9,747 nt of DNA from an uncultured Verrucomicrobiota bacterium (GTDB taxonomy: Bacteria; Verrucomicrobiota; Verrucomicrobiae; Opitutales; Opitutaceae), in contig CAMLNJ010000070.1 in assembly GCA_946481225.1 (NCBI GenBank), forward strand, positions 1 to 9,747. The letters run 5' to 3'. The notes under the pieces are model-generated. The model searched no databases and was not told the origin of the DNA. It saw nothing but the letters and a program-made list of their open reading frames with translations. Made by a program: the position numbers and the translations under genes. The stretch's first letter is position 1. The number at the start of each line of letters is the position of its first letter. This document shows positions 1 through 6,415 of the stretch, in pieces.

Positions 1-85
1 CGCCCATCAGGAGGACGTTCTCGTCGCGCTCCATCTCCTCGGACATCGCCTGGTTGAGCGCCTCGCGATACGGGATGACGGCCAT
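1..85 (-). CDS. pdhB: Pyruvate dehydrogenase E1 component, beta subunit (N-terminal fragment)
   Basis: Only the first 28 codons are inside the window; the gene runs off the low-coordinate edge. The peptide opens MAVIPYREALNQAM and continues with SEEMERDENVLLMG. This is the characteristic start of the E1 beta subunit of pyruvate (or branched-chain 2-oxoacid) dehydrogenase, where 'YREALNQA' and 'DE.V.LMGE' are typical. In the family, E1 beta pairs with E1 alpha to bind thiamine diphosphate and decarboxylate pyruvate, passing the acetyl group to the lipoyl E2 in the cytoplasm. The ATG lies 10 nt after the stop of the upstream frame, whose last 25 or so residues look like an E1 alpha C-terminus, which is the usual alpha-beta gene order. 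The choice of pyruvate rather than another 2-oxoacid as substrate is inferred from the alanine/valine-rich start and is less certain. Confidence 0.85.
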   Translation of the reverse strand, partial: MAVIPYREALNQAMSEEMERDENVLLMG

Positions 86-95
86 CGGCTTCGGC

Positions 96-176
96 TCACT
101 CCTGCGGGATGTACGGGGCGACGGTGATGTCTTCGTAAACGGCCTCGATCTCCGGCTCGGGGGCGTTCTCGGCGAA
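96..176 (-). pseudogene. pdhA: 3' remnant of pyruvate dehydrogenase E1 alpha gene
   Basis: Residues 256-281 of the chimeric frame read FAENAPEPEIEAVYEDI and then TVAPYIPQE before the TGA stop. 'FA..SPEP....LY.D' is the usual end of E1 alpha subunits, and the next gene, 10 nt on, is E1 beta. The sequence and the gene order agree. The rest of E1 alpha (thiamine-diphosphate motif, about 300 residues) is absent from the window. The exact left boundary cannot be fixed by eye; it lies within a few codons of position 176. Confidence 0.7.
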
Positions 177-941
177 GACCGAGAGCGTGCGGGGCGTCAC
201 GCCGGAGAAGCGGCGAACGGAGACGGCGAGCTGCCACTGGTCGGAGACGCGCGCGAGGGAGGCGGAGAGGAGGGCTGCCTGCTCGCGGGGGGCGGGGGCG
301 GACGGAGGGAAGGCGAGGGCGACGCCGGGCGGGAGGGGTTTGGAAAAATCGGTGCCGAGCCAGCCCTGGGCCTGGTGGTCGCCGAGGAAGAGGATGCGTC
401 GTTCGCGGGCGGGGGAGGCGGCGAGGATGTCGCCGGCGAGGCGGAGAGCGGGCTCGGCGCGGGTGGATTCCCAGCCGGGGGCGAGGGCGTCGAGCGCGGC
501 GAGGGCGGCGGCGGTGTCGCGCGTGGGCGCGACGAGCCAGGTCGGACGCGGGTTCATGAGGAGTATCCCGAGGGTGTCGCCGGAGCGGACGGGGCCGAGT
601 TGCTCGCGGGCCCAGCGGAGGGCGGCGGGCCAACGGCCCTCGGCTTGGAGGGAAAAGGAGTTGTCGACGACGAAAATGGTGGCGCGGGCGGCGGCGGAGG
701 GGGGCGAGCCGAAAAAGGGGCGGGCGAAGGCGAGGGCGAGGAGGGCGAGGGCGAGGCAGCGGAGGGCGAGGACGACGCGGCGGCGGAGCCGGTGTTTGCG
801 CTCGTCGGCGCGGGTGGCGGCGAGGAAGCGGAGCGCGGGAAAGGGCACGGTGCGCACGACGCGCCGGCGGATGAGGTGGAGCGCGAGCGGGACGGCGAGG
901 GCGAGCAGGCCGAGGAGGAAGGCGGGGGCGAGGAGACTCAC
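96..941 (-). CDS. Chimeric frame: BatA-like membrane/VWA protein joined to PdhA C-terminal tail
   Basis: A 281-residue frame. I start it at the GTG at 941 because the frame upstream is non-coding in character, while from here it reads VSLLAPAFLLGLLALAVPLA, a classic BatA N-terminus. Residues 3-24 form membrane helix 1, followed by 'LHLIRRR' and 'VPFPALRFL'. Residues 56-76 form helix 2, ending 'AFARPF'. A von Willebrand A domain then begins with 'VVDNSFS' at 91-97, matching the MIDAS D-x-S-x-S motif, and has 'LFLGDHQAQGW' at 184-194. Verrucomicrobial and planctomycete members usually run several hundred residues longer. Here the match stops near residue 254, and the last 25 or so residues (FAENAPEPEIEAVYEDI onward) resemble the end of pyruvate dehydrogenase E1 alpha. 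As it stands the product would be a membrane protein with a truncated VWA region and a foreign tail. A functional fusion is unlikely; misassembly or deletion is likelier. No Shine-Dalgarno motif precedes the GTG. Confidence 0.75.
   Translation of the reverse strand: MSLLAPAFLLGLLALAVPLALHLIRRRVVRTVPFPALRFLAATRADERKHRLRRRVVLALRCLALALLALAFARPFFGSPPSAAARATIFVVDNSFSLQAEGRWPAALRWAREQLGPVRSGDTLGILLMNPRPTWLVAPTRDTAAALAALDALAPGWESTRAEPALRLAGDILAASPARERRILFLGDHQAQGWLGTDFSKPLPPGVALAFPPSAPAPREQAALLSASLARVSDQWQLAVSVRRFSGVTPRTLSVFAENAPEPEIEAVYEDITVAPYIPQE
99..103 (-). promoter_or_regulatory. Probable ribosome binding site of pdhB
   Basis: The minus strand reads AGGAG here, inside the last codons of the preceding frame, 13 nt before the pdhB ATG. 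The spacing is a little long. It is the only Shine-Dalgarno-like motif I can place near a start in this window; none of the five other starts seen has one. Confidence 0.45.
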
Positions 942-950
942 GTGGTGAAA

Positions 951-978
951 ATGACCGATGACGAATGTCCGATGACCA
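951..978. repeat. Period-7 tandem repeat, ATGACNN type, in the gap before the BatA-like gene
   Basis: Four consecutive 7-nt units on the plus strand: ATGACCG, ATGACGA, ATGTCCG, ATGACCA. They occupy the middle of the 92-nt space between the stop of the last repeat-protein gene (1034) and the GTG at 941. No hairpin or promoter box is evident in the same gap. The spacing is exact, although the units differ by one to three bases. Confidence 0.65.
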
Positions 979-1033
979 ACGGGCGGAGGCGGGGAGCGAC
1001 GGGAATGTCGGTGAAAAATGGATACGACGCTTG

Positions 1034-2794
1034 TCAGGGTTTGGCGGAGAGGATCTTGGCGCGGTCGGTCGGAGTAAGGGCAGGGTTGGCCTCGACCCAG
1101 GCGCGGGCGCCGTCGGGGTCCTTGGTGAGCCATTCCTTCACATGACGGGAGAGGGTGGAGACGCGGAGCTTCGGGTCCTGGATTTTGGCGTAGAGATCGG
1201 CGGTGGTGGCGCGGGGGGCTTTGTCATCCCAGCGGCCGGCGAGGGCATCGAGGTAGTAGGAGGTGTAGCCGCTGTTTTCGGGGCCGGTGGCCGAAGTCTC
1301 GACCCAACGGAGCGCGGCCTCGGGATCGGTCTTGGCCCAGCGGTGGAGGAGCTCGGTGTCGCCGCCGAGGTAATTTCGGCCGGTCGCGTTTTTCTGGGCG
1401 GCAAGCCATTGGAGCGCGGCGGCGGGATCGCGGGCACCCCAGGCGGCGGCGATGGCGTCGGCGGCGGCGCGTCGGGCGTTGTCGTCGGCGAGGGTGTGCA
1501 ATTCCGCGATGGCGGCCTGCGGATCGTCGCGGGCGATTTCGCCGAGGAGCGCGCCATGCACGGTGGCGGAGGCTTCGTTCACCCCGGGTTCGGCGGCATG
1601 TTGCTTCATCCAGGCGAGGGCGGCGTCGGAGTTGATTTTGGCCCAGGATCCGAGGAGTTCGGCGAGGCGGCGGGAGCGATTGGCGCCCTCGGGCAGGGCG
1701 AGGGTGAGCGGGAGGGAGCGCTCGGGGTATTCGGAATAGGTGATGCTGGACGCGTTCTCGATGAGGTTGAGGCGCAGGTCGGGATCGGGGAGCTGGCGAA
1801 GCCAGGCCTGCAGGTCGTCGGGGTGGCTGGAACTCCAATTCAGGAGGATGTCTCGCATGACGGAGGCGCGATTGGCGACGCCGGGAGCGGAGACGATCGC
1901 GTCGGCGACGGCACGGCGGGAGGCGGGCGAGCCGTCGTCGAGGTTGGGAAACCAGTTGGCGACATTGGTGTTTCCGTCGCGCGGTTGGGCGAGGAGCCAG
2001 GCGACGGCGGCGGAGGGGTCTTGTTTGACCCAGGTGGAAATGACCTCGCGCAAGGTGTAGAAGCCGCGGCCGTTTTTCCAGAGTTCCGGCGCAAAGGCGC
2101 GGAGGGTGCCGGCGGGGTCTTTTTTCCCAAGCGTGCGGAGGACGGAGGCGAGCATGGATTCGCGGAACGCGTCGCCGCGGGAGCGGGCGAGCTCAAGGGC
2201 GCGGGTGGGATCTTTCTCGGCGAGAGCGGCCAGGGTCTGGCCGGCGAAGCGGCCGGCGTGTTTTTCGTCGGGGAGGGCGCAGGCCCAGGCGGCGGCCGCG
2301 GCGGCGTCTTGCGCGGCCCAGGCGACGAGCGCCTCTTGGGCGAGGTCGAAGGATTTTTCGCCTTGGGCGAAGGCCCAGCGGGTGGCGGCGGAGGCGTCCT
2401 GGGTGGTCCAGGCGGAAAAGGCGATGCGGCGGAGGCGCAGGTCGTCGTCGGAGCTCGAGCGGGAGAGTCCGTCGACGAGGCGCGGGAAGGCGTCGGCGGG
2501 GAGCTGGAGGAGCAGGGCGCGGAGGCCGGCGGCGCGAGTGGCGTAGGCGGCGGGGCGGCCGTCGGGGCCGCGGAGCGCGAGCCAGGCGGAGACGGCGGCG
2601 GAGGCCGGGTTTCGCTCGAGCAGAGGCGGCGTGGCGGCGTCGCGCCAGGACCAGGCGGGAAGAGAGCCGGGAGCAGGGAGCGAGGAGCGGGGAGCGGCGA
2701 GCCCGGATGCGGGGCCCGGGGGGCGGAGGGCGAACCAGGTGGCGGTGCCGCCGAGGATGAGTCCGAGACCCAGGGGGAGGAGCGGGGAACACAT
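1034..2794 (-). CDS. Membrane-anchored W-DP repeat solenoid protein, type B (copy 1)
   Basis: A 586-residue protein, start ATG at 2794, six nt after the stop of the type-A gene upstream. Residues 4-23 (PLLPLGLGLILGGTATWFAL) form a single hydrophobic anchor. A Pro/Ala/Ser linker (about 28-60) follows, partly encoded by a period-7 repeat. A leucine-rich entry segment (about 64-125, 'LRALLLQLP', 'LRLRRIAF') comes next. From W129 on, units of about 33 residues carry W-x3-D-P-x-A-A-x2-W or degenerate forms, with first Trp at 129, 159, 255, 320, 384, 452, 486 and 554 and weaker units between. 'PRATTADLYAKIQDP' at 527-541 and 'WLTKDPDGARAWVE' at 554-567 form the conserved end. The pattern of a helix ending in Trp, a DP turn and a second amphipathic helix suggests an alpha-solenoid. 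No catalytic motif is visible. I infer a periplasmic scaffold or partner-binding role, with a type-A protein as possible partner. The family name and function are unknown to me. Confidence 0.85.
   Translation of the reverse strand: MCSPLLPLGLGLILGGTATWFALRPPGPASGLAAPRSSLPAPGSLPAWSWRDAATPPLLERNPASAAVSAWLALRGPDGRPAAYATRAAGLRALLLQLPADAFPRLVDGLSRSSSDDDLRLRRIAFSAWTTQDASAATRWAFAQGEKSFDLAQEALVAWAAQDAAAAAAWACALPDEKHAGRFAGQTLAALAEKDPTRALELARSRGDAFRESMLASVLRTLGKKDPAGTLRAFAPELWKNGRGFYTLREVISTWVKQDPSAAVAWLLAQPRDGNTNVANWFPNLDDGSPASRRAVADAIVSAPGVANRASVMRDILLNWSSSHPDDLQAWLRQLPDPDLRLNLIENASSITYSEYPERSLPLTLALPEGANRSRRLAELLGSWAKINSDAALAWMKQHAAEPGVNEASATVHGALLGEIARDDPQAAIAELHTLADDNARRAAADAIAAAWGARDPAAALQWLAAQKNATGRNYLGGDTELLHRWAKTDPEAALRWVETSATGPENSGYTSYYLDALAGRWDDKAPRATTADLYAKIQDPKLRVSTLSRHVKEWLTKDPDGARAWVEANPALTPTDRAKILSAKP
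2663..2704. repeat. Period-7 tandem repeat GGAGCNN inside coding sequence (type B copy 1)
   Basis: Six units in exact 7-nt register on the plus strand: AGAGCCG, GGAGCAG, GGAGCGA, GGAGCGG, GGAGCGG, CGAGCCC. They encode residues 31-44 of the minus-strand gene, the linker after the membrane anchor, giving heptapeptide-like copies APRSSLP and APGSLPA. One unit gained or lost would shift the reading frame; three would not. Confidence 0.8.
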
Positions 2795-2800
2795 GGCGGG

Positions 2801-4651
2801 CTAGTAGTTGGCTCCGCTTTGAGTGAGGAGTCGGGCGGCGGCCTCGGGGGAGAGCGCGTCGCTGGATTCGATCCAGGCGCGGGCGGCTTGGACGTCGGAA
2901 CGAAGCCAGGTGGAGAGATGGGCGGAGAGGATGCGTTCGCGGATGGCGGGGTCCTGGACCTGGGCGAGCTGGTTGGCGTAGGCGGCGCGCGGCGGGGGAT
3001 CGGGTCGCTCGTCGTAGCCGAACCAGTAGCTGTTCGTGACGGCGTTGATGGCGTGGTCGCGTTGGGATTTGTCGGGGAGGGTCTCGGCCCAGGCGAGGTA
3101 GGCGAGCGGGTCTTTGCGGGCCCAACCGGAGGCGACGCTTTCCATCTGGGAGCGTAGTTGCCAGTCGCGAGGGAGATTTTGGGATGTCGGCGGGACTTGT
3201 TGGGCCAGCCAGCGGGTGGCTGCGGCGGGGTCGGTCTTGGCCCAGTTGGCGGCGAGCTGGATGGCGGTCTCGCCGCGGGTGGAGTCGGCGGGCAAGGCCT
3301 GCCAGCGGGCGAGGGCGGCGTTGAGATCGGTGCGGGCGAGGCCGCCGATGAGCGCGCCCTCCATTTTGCGGCGGGCGGTGGCGAGTTCGGGGCCGTCGTG
3401 TTTGCCGAGCCAGTCGAGCGCGGCGTCGGGGTCCTCCTTGGCCCAGCGGGAAAGGCGATCCGAGATCTTTTGGTCGCGATCGGCCGGGTCGGGGAGCTTC
3501 TGGACGAGGGCCATGAAGTCGTCGAGTTTGCCTGTCTCGATGTAGCCGAGCGACCGGCTGACGAGATCGCTGCGCTGGGCGACGTCGGTCACGGTGTCGA
3601 GCCAGGCGAGGGCGGCGGCGCCGTCGTTGCGGGTCCAGGCGCCGAAGATGCGCTGGAGGGCGGCGTTGCGGCCGGGGAAGTCTTCGCGGCCGGCGATGAG
3701 ATCGATAACGGGGCGGATGGATTCGGTTTTTTGAGCGAGGTTCCAGCCGATGTTGTTGAGCAAGGACCGGTAGGACTTGTCCTCGGGAACGGGCTGGGCG
3801 ATGGCCCAGTCGAGGGCGGCCTTGGGGTCGCGGCCCATCCAGGCGACGACGGCTTGCTGCACTTGCCACGATTGGTTGCGTTCGGTCCAGAGTTCGGAGC
3901 CGAGGCGTTGGAGGGCGGCGGCGGGGTCGCGTTCGGCCCAGGTGCGGAAGATGGCGCTCTTGGCGGCCTTCGCGAATTCCTCGTCGCCGGCCTGGGCGAG
4001 GGCGAGGGCTTGTTGGGGGTCTTTGGAGGCGAGTTGGCCGAGGAGCTGGCTGGAGACATCGCGGCGGAGGGCGGCGTCCGCGAGCGCGCCGGACCAGGCG
4101 TAGGCGGCGGTGAAATCGTCGCGCGACCAAGCGATGGCGGCTTGCGAGACGTAGCGGGCGCGGGCGCCGGCATCGATGGCGTCGCCGGGGATGATGGCGA
4201 TGGCCCAGCGGGCGGCGGCGGGGGCGTCGAGTTCGGTCCATACTTCGAAGGCGGCGCGGCGGAGCTGCGCCTCGGCGTCGCCGACGCGGGTGGCGAGGGT
4301 GGCGAAGAGACGTTCGAAATGGGAGTCGGGCAGGAGCGTGAGCAACGCGCGCAGTCGGGAGAGGCGATCCTGGATGTCGGCGGCGGAGGCGTCTTTTGCG
4401 AGAGGCGGGAGGGCGAGGTAGGCGTCGAGCGCGGCGTCGGCCTCGGTGGCGGCGAGGAGGGGAGGGAGAACGAGCGAGGAGCCGGGAGCAGGGAGCGGGT
4501 AGCCGGAAGCCTCGGACGCCGAGGCGGAGGCGGGGCGGAAATCGGTCGAGGTGGCGAGGTAGCCGGGAGCGCGGAGGCGATGGACGGACCAGGCGATGCC
4601 GGAGCCGAGGAGCAGGCCGGCCAGGAGTCCTAAGAAGGGGCGAGCGGTCAT
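2801..4651 (-). CDS. Membrane-anchored W-DP repeat solenoid protein, type A (copy 1)
   Basis: A 616-residue protein, ATG at 4651, 13 nt after the stop of the type-B gene upstream. The spacer is C-rich and has no Shine-Dalgarno motif. Residues 5-24 (PFLGLLAGLLLGSGIAWSVH) form the anchor. Residues 28-65 form a low-complexity Ala/Ser/Pro linker containing a period-7 DNA repeat. The entry segment (about 70-135) has 'YLALPPLAKDASA', 'LPDSHFERL' and 'LRRAAFEVW'. Fourteen or so units of 31-40 residues follow, with first Trp at 138, 175, 238, 271, 339, 403, 470, 510 and 582 and degenerate units near 207, 303, 370, 438 and 543. The cleanest examples are 'WAERDPAAAL', 'WAKEDPDAALDWL' and 'WAKTDPAAATRWL'. 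The end has 'DPPPRAAYANQLAQVQDPAI', then 'WLRSDVQAARAWIE' and 'LSPEAAARLL'. It is collinear over its length with the other type-A copy (6416-8281). I infer a membrane-tethered alpha-solenoid; its function is not recognised. Confidence 0.85.
   Translation of the reverse strand: MTARPFLGLLAGLLLGSGIAWSVHRLRAPGYLATSTDFRPASASASEASGYPLPAPGSSLVLPPLLAATEADAALDAYLALPPLAKDASAADIQDRLSRLRALLTLLPDSHFERLFATLATRVGDAEAQLRRAAFEVWTELDAPAAARWAIAIIPGDAIDAGARARYVSQAAIAWSRDDFTAAYAWSGALADAALRRDVSSQLLGQLASKDPQQALALAQAGDEEFAKAAKSAIFRTWAERDPAAALQRLGSELWTERNQSWQVQQAVVAWMGRDPKAALDWAIAQPVPEDKSYRSLLNNIGWNLAQKTESIRPVIDLIAGREDFPGRNAALQRIFGAWTRNDGAAALAWLDTVTDVAQRSDLVSRSLGYIETGKLDDFMALVQKLPDPADRDQKISDRLSRWAKEDPDAALDWLGKHDGPELATARRKMEGALIGGLARTDLNAALARWQALPADSTRGETAIQLAANWAKTDPAAATRWLAQQVPPTSQNLPRDWQLRSQMESVASGWARKDPLAYLAWAETLPDKSQRDHAINAVTNSYWFGYDERPDPPPRAAYANQLAQVQDPAIRERILSAHLSTWLRSDVQAARAWIESSDALSPEAAARLLTQSGANY
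4471..4512. repeat. Period-7 tandem repeat GGAGCNN inside coding sequence (type A copy 1)
   Basis: Six units on the plus strand: CGAGCGA, GGAGCCG, GGAGCAG, GGAGCGG, GTAGCCG, GAAGCCT. They code for residues about 47-61 of the type-A protein (PLPAPGSSL), in the same reading register as the tract at 2663-2704. Confidence 0.75.
4579..4627. repeat. 49-nt near-identical repeat (copy 1) coding the membrane anchor
   Basis: This segment matches 8209-8257 at 48 of 49 positions. The only difference (4610 G, 8240 C) is silent in a Leu codon. It encodes residues 9-25, LLAGLLLGSGIAWSVH plus one more. Identity drops at both ends. Confidence 0.85.
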
Positions 4652-4664
4652 GGGGGTGGGGGGA

Positions 4665-6407
4665 TCAGAGTTTTTGCGTGAGGATTTCGGCTTGTTGTCC
4701 GGGGGACAGGACCGGACTGGCGTCGACCCACGCGCGGGCGGCGGCGGGGTCTTTGGCGAGCCAGTTCGCGACGTGGCGCTTCAGGGTTTGGAAGCGCAGC
4801 TGCGGGTCGCGGATCTTCGCGTAGAGATCGGCGGTGGAGGCGCGGGGGGCGGTTTGGCCGTCGGCTTTGGCGAACGCGGCGAGGTAGGTGTCGCCGAAAG
4901 CGCTTGCGACCTGCGGCTGCCTCACGAACCAGTCTTCCACCCAGCGCAGGGCGTCTTCGGGGGCGTTTTTGGCCCATCTCTCGAAGGGCTTGCCTGACTC
5001 GCCGATGATGCGGCCGGCCTTTTCCTGTTCGCCCATCATCCATTGAAACGCGGCGGCGGGATCCTCTTTGCTCCAGGAATCGGCGATGGCGAAAACGACG
5101 GTCTGGCGGGCCCGGGGATCGGAGAGATTTTGCAATTCGGCGATGGCGAGGCGGGGGCTTTCGCGCGCGAGTTCGCCAAGGAGGGCGACATGCACGGAGG
5201 CGGAGGCCTCGGCGACGCCCGGTTGAGATTCATGCGCGCGAATCCACGCGAGCGCGGCGTCCGGCTTCTCACTGGCCCAGCGGGCGAGCCGGCGGGCGAT
5301 TTGCTCGTCGCGAAGGGCGCCCTCGGGGAGCGCGGCGATGAGCGCGAGGTCTTGGTCGGGCTGCTCGATGGAGGAGCGAATCACGCGTTCGAGAAGAGTG
5401 AGGCGGAGGTCGTCGTTCGGGAGGTTTTTCAACCAGGCGAGGGCTTCGGCGGGCTGTGTCGTGCGCCAGGTCGACACGGCGTTGGTCACGAGTTGCGTGC
5501 GGTCGGCGCCCGCCGGCAGGGTGAGGAGGGCGTCGGAGATGGCGCGGTGCCAGGCGGGACCGACTTTCTGGAAGTTGATCAGGCAATTCGTGAGGTCACC
5601 GCTCGAACGCCGGGGTTGGGCGAGGAGCCAGGTGGCGGTGGCCGAGGGATCCTGGCGAGCCCAGGTCCTGAGCGTATCCAGCAGAATGAAGACGCCTTTG
5701 CCATGCTCCCAGAGCGGGGGGCCGAAGGTGTGTATCGTGCCGGCGGGGTCTTTGGCGCCCAACGCGGAGACAAGAGGTGTCAGGACATCCGCCCGAAAGC
5801 CGTCGCCGCGTGAAGCGGCGAGCGCCAAGACGGCCCCGGGATCGACCGCGGCCAGCCTGGCGAGCGTGACGCCGGCGAGGTCGCGGGCGATTCTGGCGTC
5901 GGGAACGGCGCAGGCCCAGACGGAGGCGGAGCGGGGATCGAGCTCGGCCCAGGCGGCGGCGGCTTCGCGGGCCAGCTGAAGCAGCTCTTCGCCTCCCTCC
6001 CGCCCGGCCGCCCAGCGCGCGGCGGCGGCGGGCTCTTTTTCCACCCACGCGGCGAAGGCGACGCTTCGGAGGCGGGCGGCGTGGCGGTCGTCGGCGCGGA
6101 AGAGCGGATCGAGCAGACGCGGAAACGCTTCCTGCGGCAGGCGCAGGAGGAGGGCGCGCAGGCGATCCACCTGCGCGGCGTAGCCCGGCGCGGGCCCGGC
6201 GGGCGCGCGCCAGGCGAGCCAGGCGGCGATGGCGTCGGCGGCGGAATGGATGGCGAGCGGAGGCGGCGGGGAGAAATCGTTCCGCGCCAGGCCCGTCGCC
6301 GGGCCGGAGGATGCGGACTCCGGGGCCGACGCGCCGGCCAGTATCCACCAAGTGGCGACGCCACCCAGGACGATTCCGAAAAAAAGGCCGGACGATTTTG
6401 AGGACAT
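4665..6407 (-). CDS. Membrane-anchored W-DP repeat solenoid protein, type B (copy 2)
   Basis: A 580-residue protein, ATG at 6407, eight nt after the upstream type-A stop. The frame stays open a further 279 codons upstream, but that part overlaps the type-A gene. I chose 6407 because MSSKSSGLFFGIVLGGVATW is a short basic start plus membrane helix (about 7-24), as in the siblings. The linker (25-55) is Ala/Ser/Pro-rich but has no period-7 repeat, unlike the three other anchors seen. The entry segment 'LRALLLRLPQEAFPRLLDPL' (84-102) is followed by repeat units with first Trp at 121, 153, 249, 314, 377, 445, 478 and 549. Clean examples are 'WARQDPSATATWLLAQP' and 'WSKEDPAAAFQWM'. The end has 'PRASTADLYAKIRDP' (521-535), 'WLAKDPAAARAWVD' and 'LSPGQQAEIL'. 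It has the type-B signature 'FGPPLWEHGKGVF' ahead of the fifth unit. No enzyme motif is seen. I infer a periplasm-facing scaffold. Confidence 0.85.
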   Translation of the reverse strand: MSSKSSGLFFGIVLGGVATWWILAGASAPESASSGPATGLARNDFSPPPPLAIHSAADAIAAWLAWRAPAGPAPGYAAQVDRLRALLLRLPQEAFPRLLDPLFRADDRHAARLRSVAFAAWVEKEPAAAARWAAGREGGEELLQLAREAAAAWAELDPRSASVWACAVPDARIARDLAGVTLARLAAVDPGAVLALAASRGDGFRADVLTPLVSALGAKDPAGTIHTFGPPLWEHGKGVFILLDTLRTWARQDPSATATWLLAQPRRSSGDLTNCLINFQKVGPAWHRAISDALLTLPAGADRTQLVTNAVSTWRTTQPAEALAWLKNLPNDDLRLTLLERVIRSSIEQPDQDLALIAALPEGALRDEQIARRLARWASEKPDAALAWIRAHESQPGVAEASASVHVALLGELARESPRLAIAELQNLSDPRARQTVVFAIADSWSKEDPAAAFQWMMGEQEKAGRIIGESGKPFERWAKNAPEDALRWVEDWFVRQPQVASAFGDTYLAAFAKADGQTAPRASTADLYAKIRDPQLRFQTLKRHVANWLAKDPAAARAWVDASPVLSPGQQAEILTQKL

Positions 6408-6415
6408 GGCGGAGG

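Noticed and set aside
715..785. GGCGAG-like periodic stretch that looks like a microsatellite
   Set aside because: The period is about 6 and is explained by alternating Leu and Ala codons of the second membrane helix (LALALLALAFA) in the BatA-like frame.
2193..4241. 682-codon minus-strand frame in another register
   Set aside because: The product is Arg/Pro-rich low complexity, typical of an out-of-frame reading, and it overlaps two supported paralogues over its whole length.
965..4633. Two very long open frames on the plus strand (965-3157 and 3158-4633) that nearly abut
   Set aside because: They are antisense to the repeat-protein genes. Their products are Gly/Glu/Ala-rich with no domain or repeat logic, and openness is expected opposite GC-rich genes of biased codon use. 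The minus-strand frames carry paralogy and conserved motifs.
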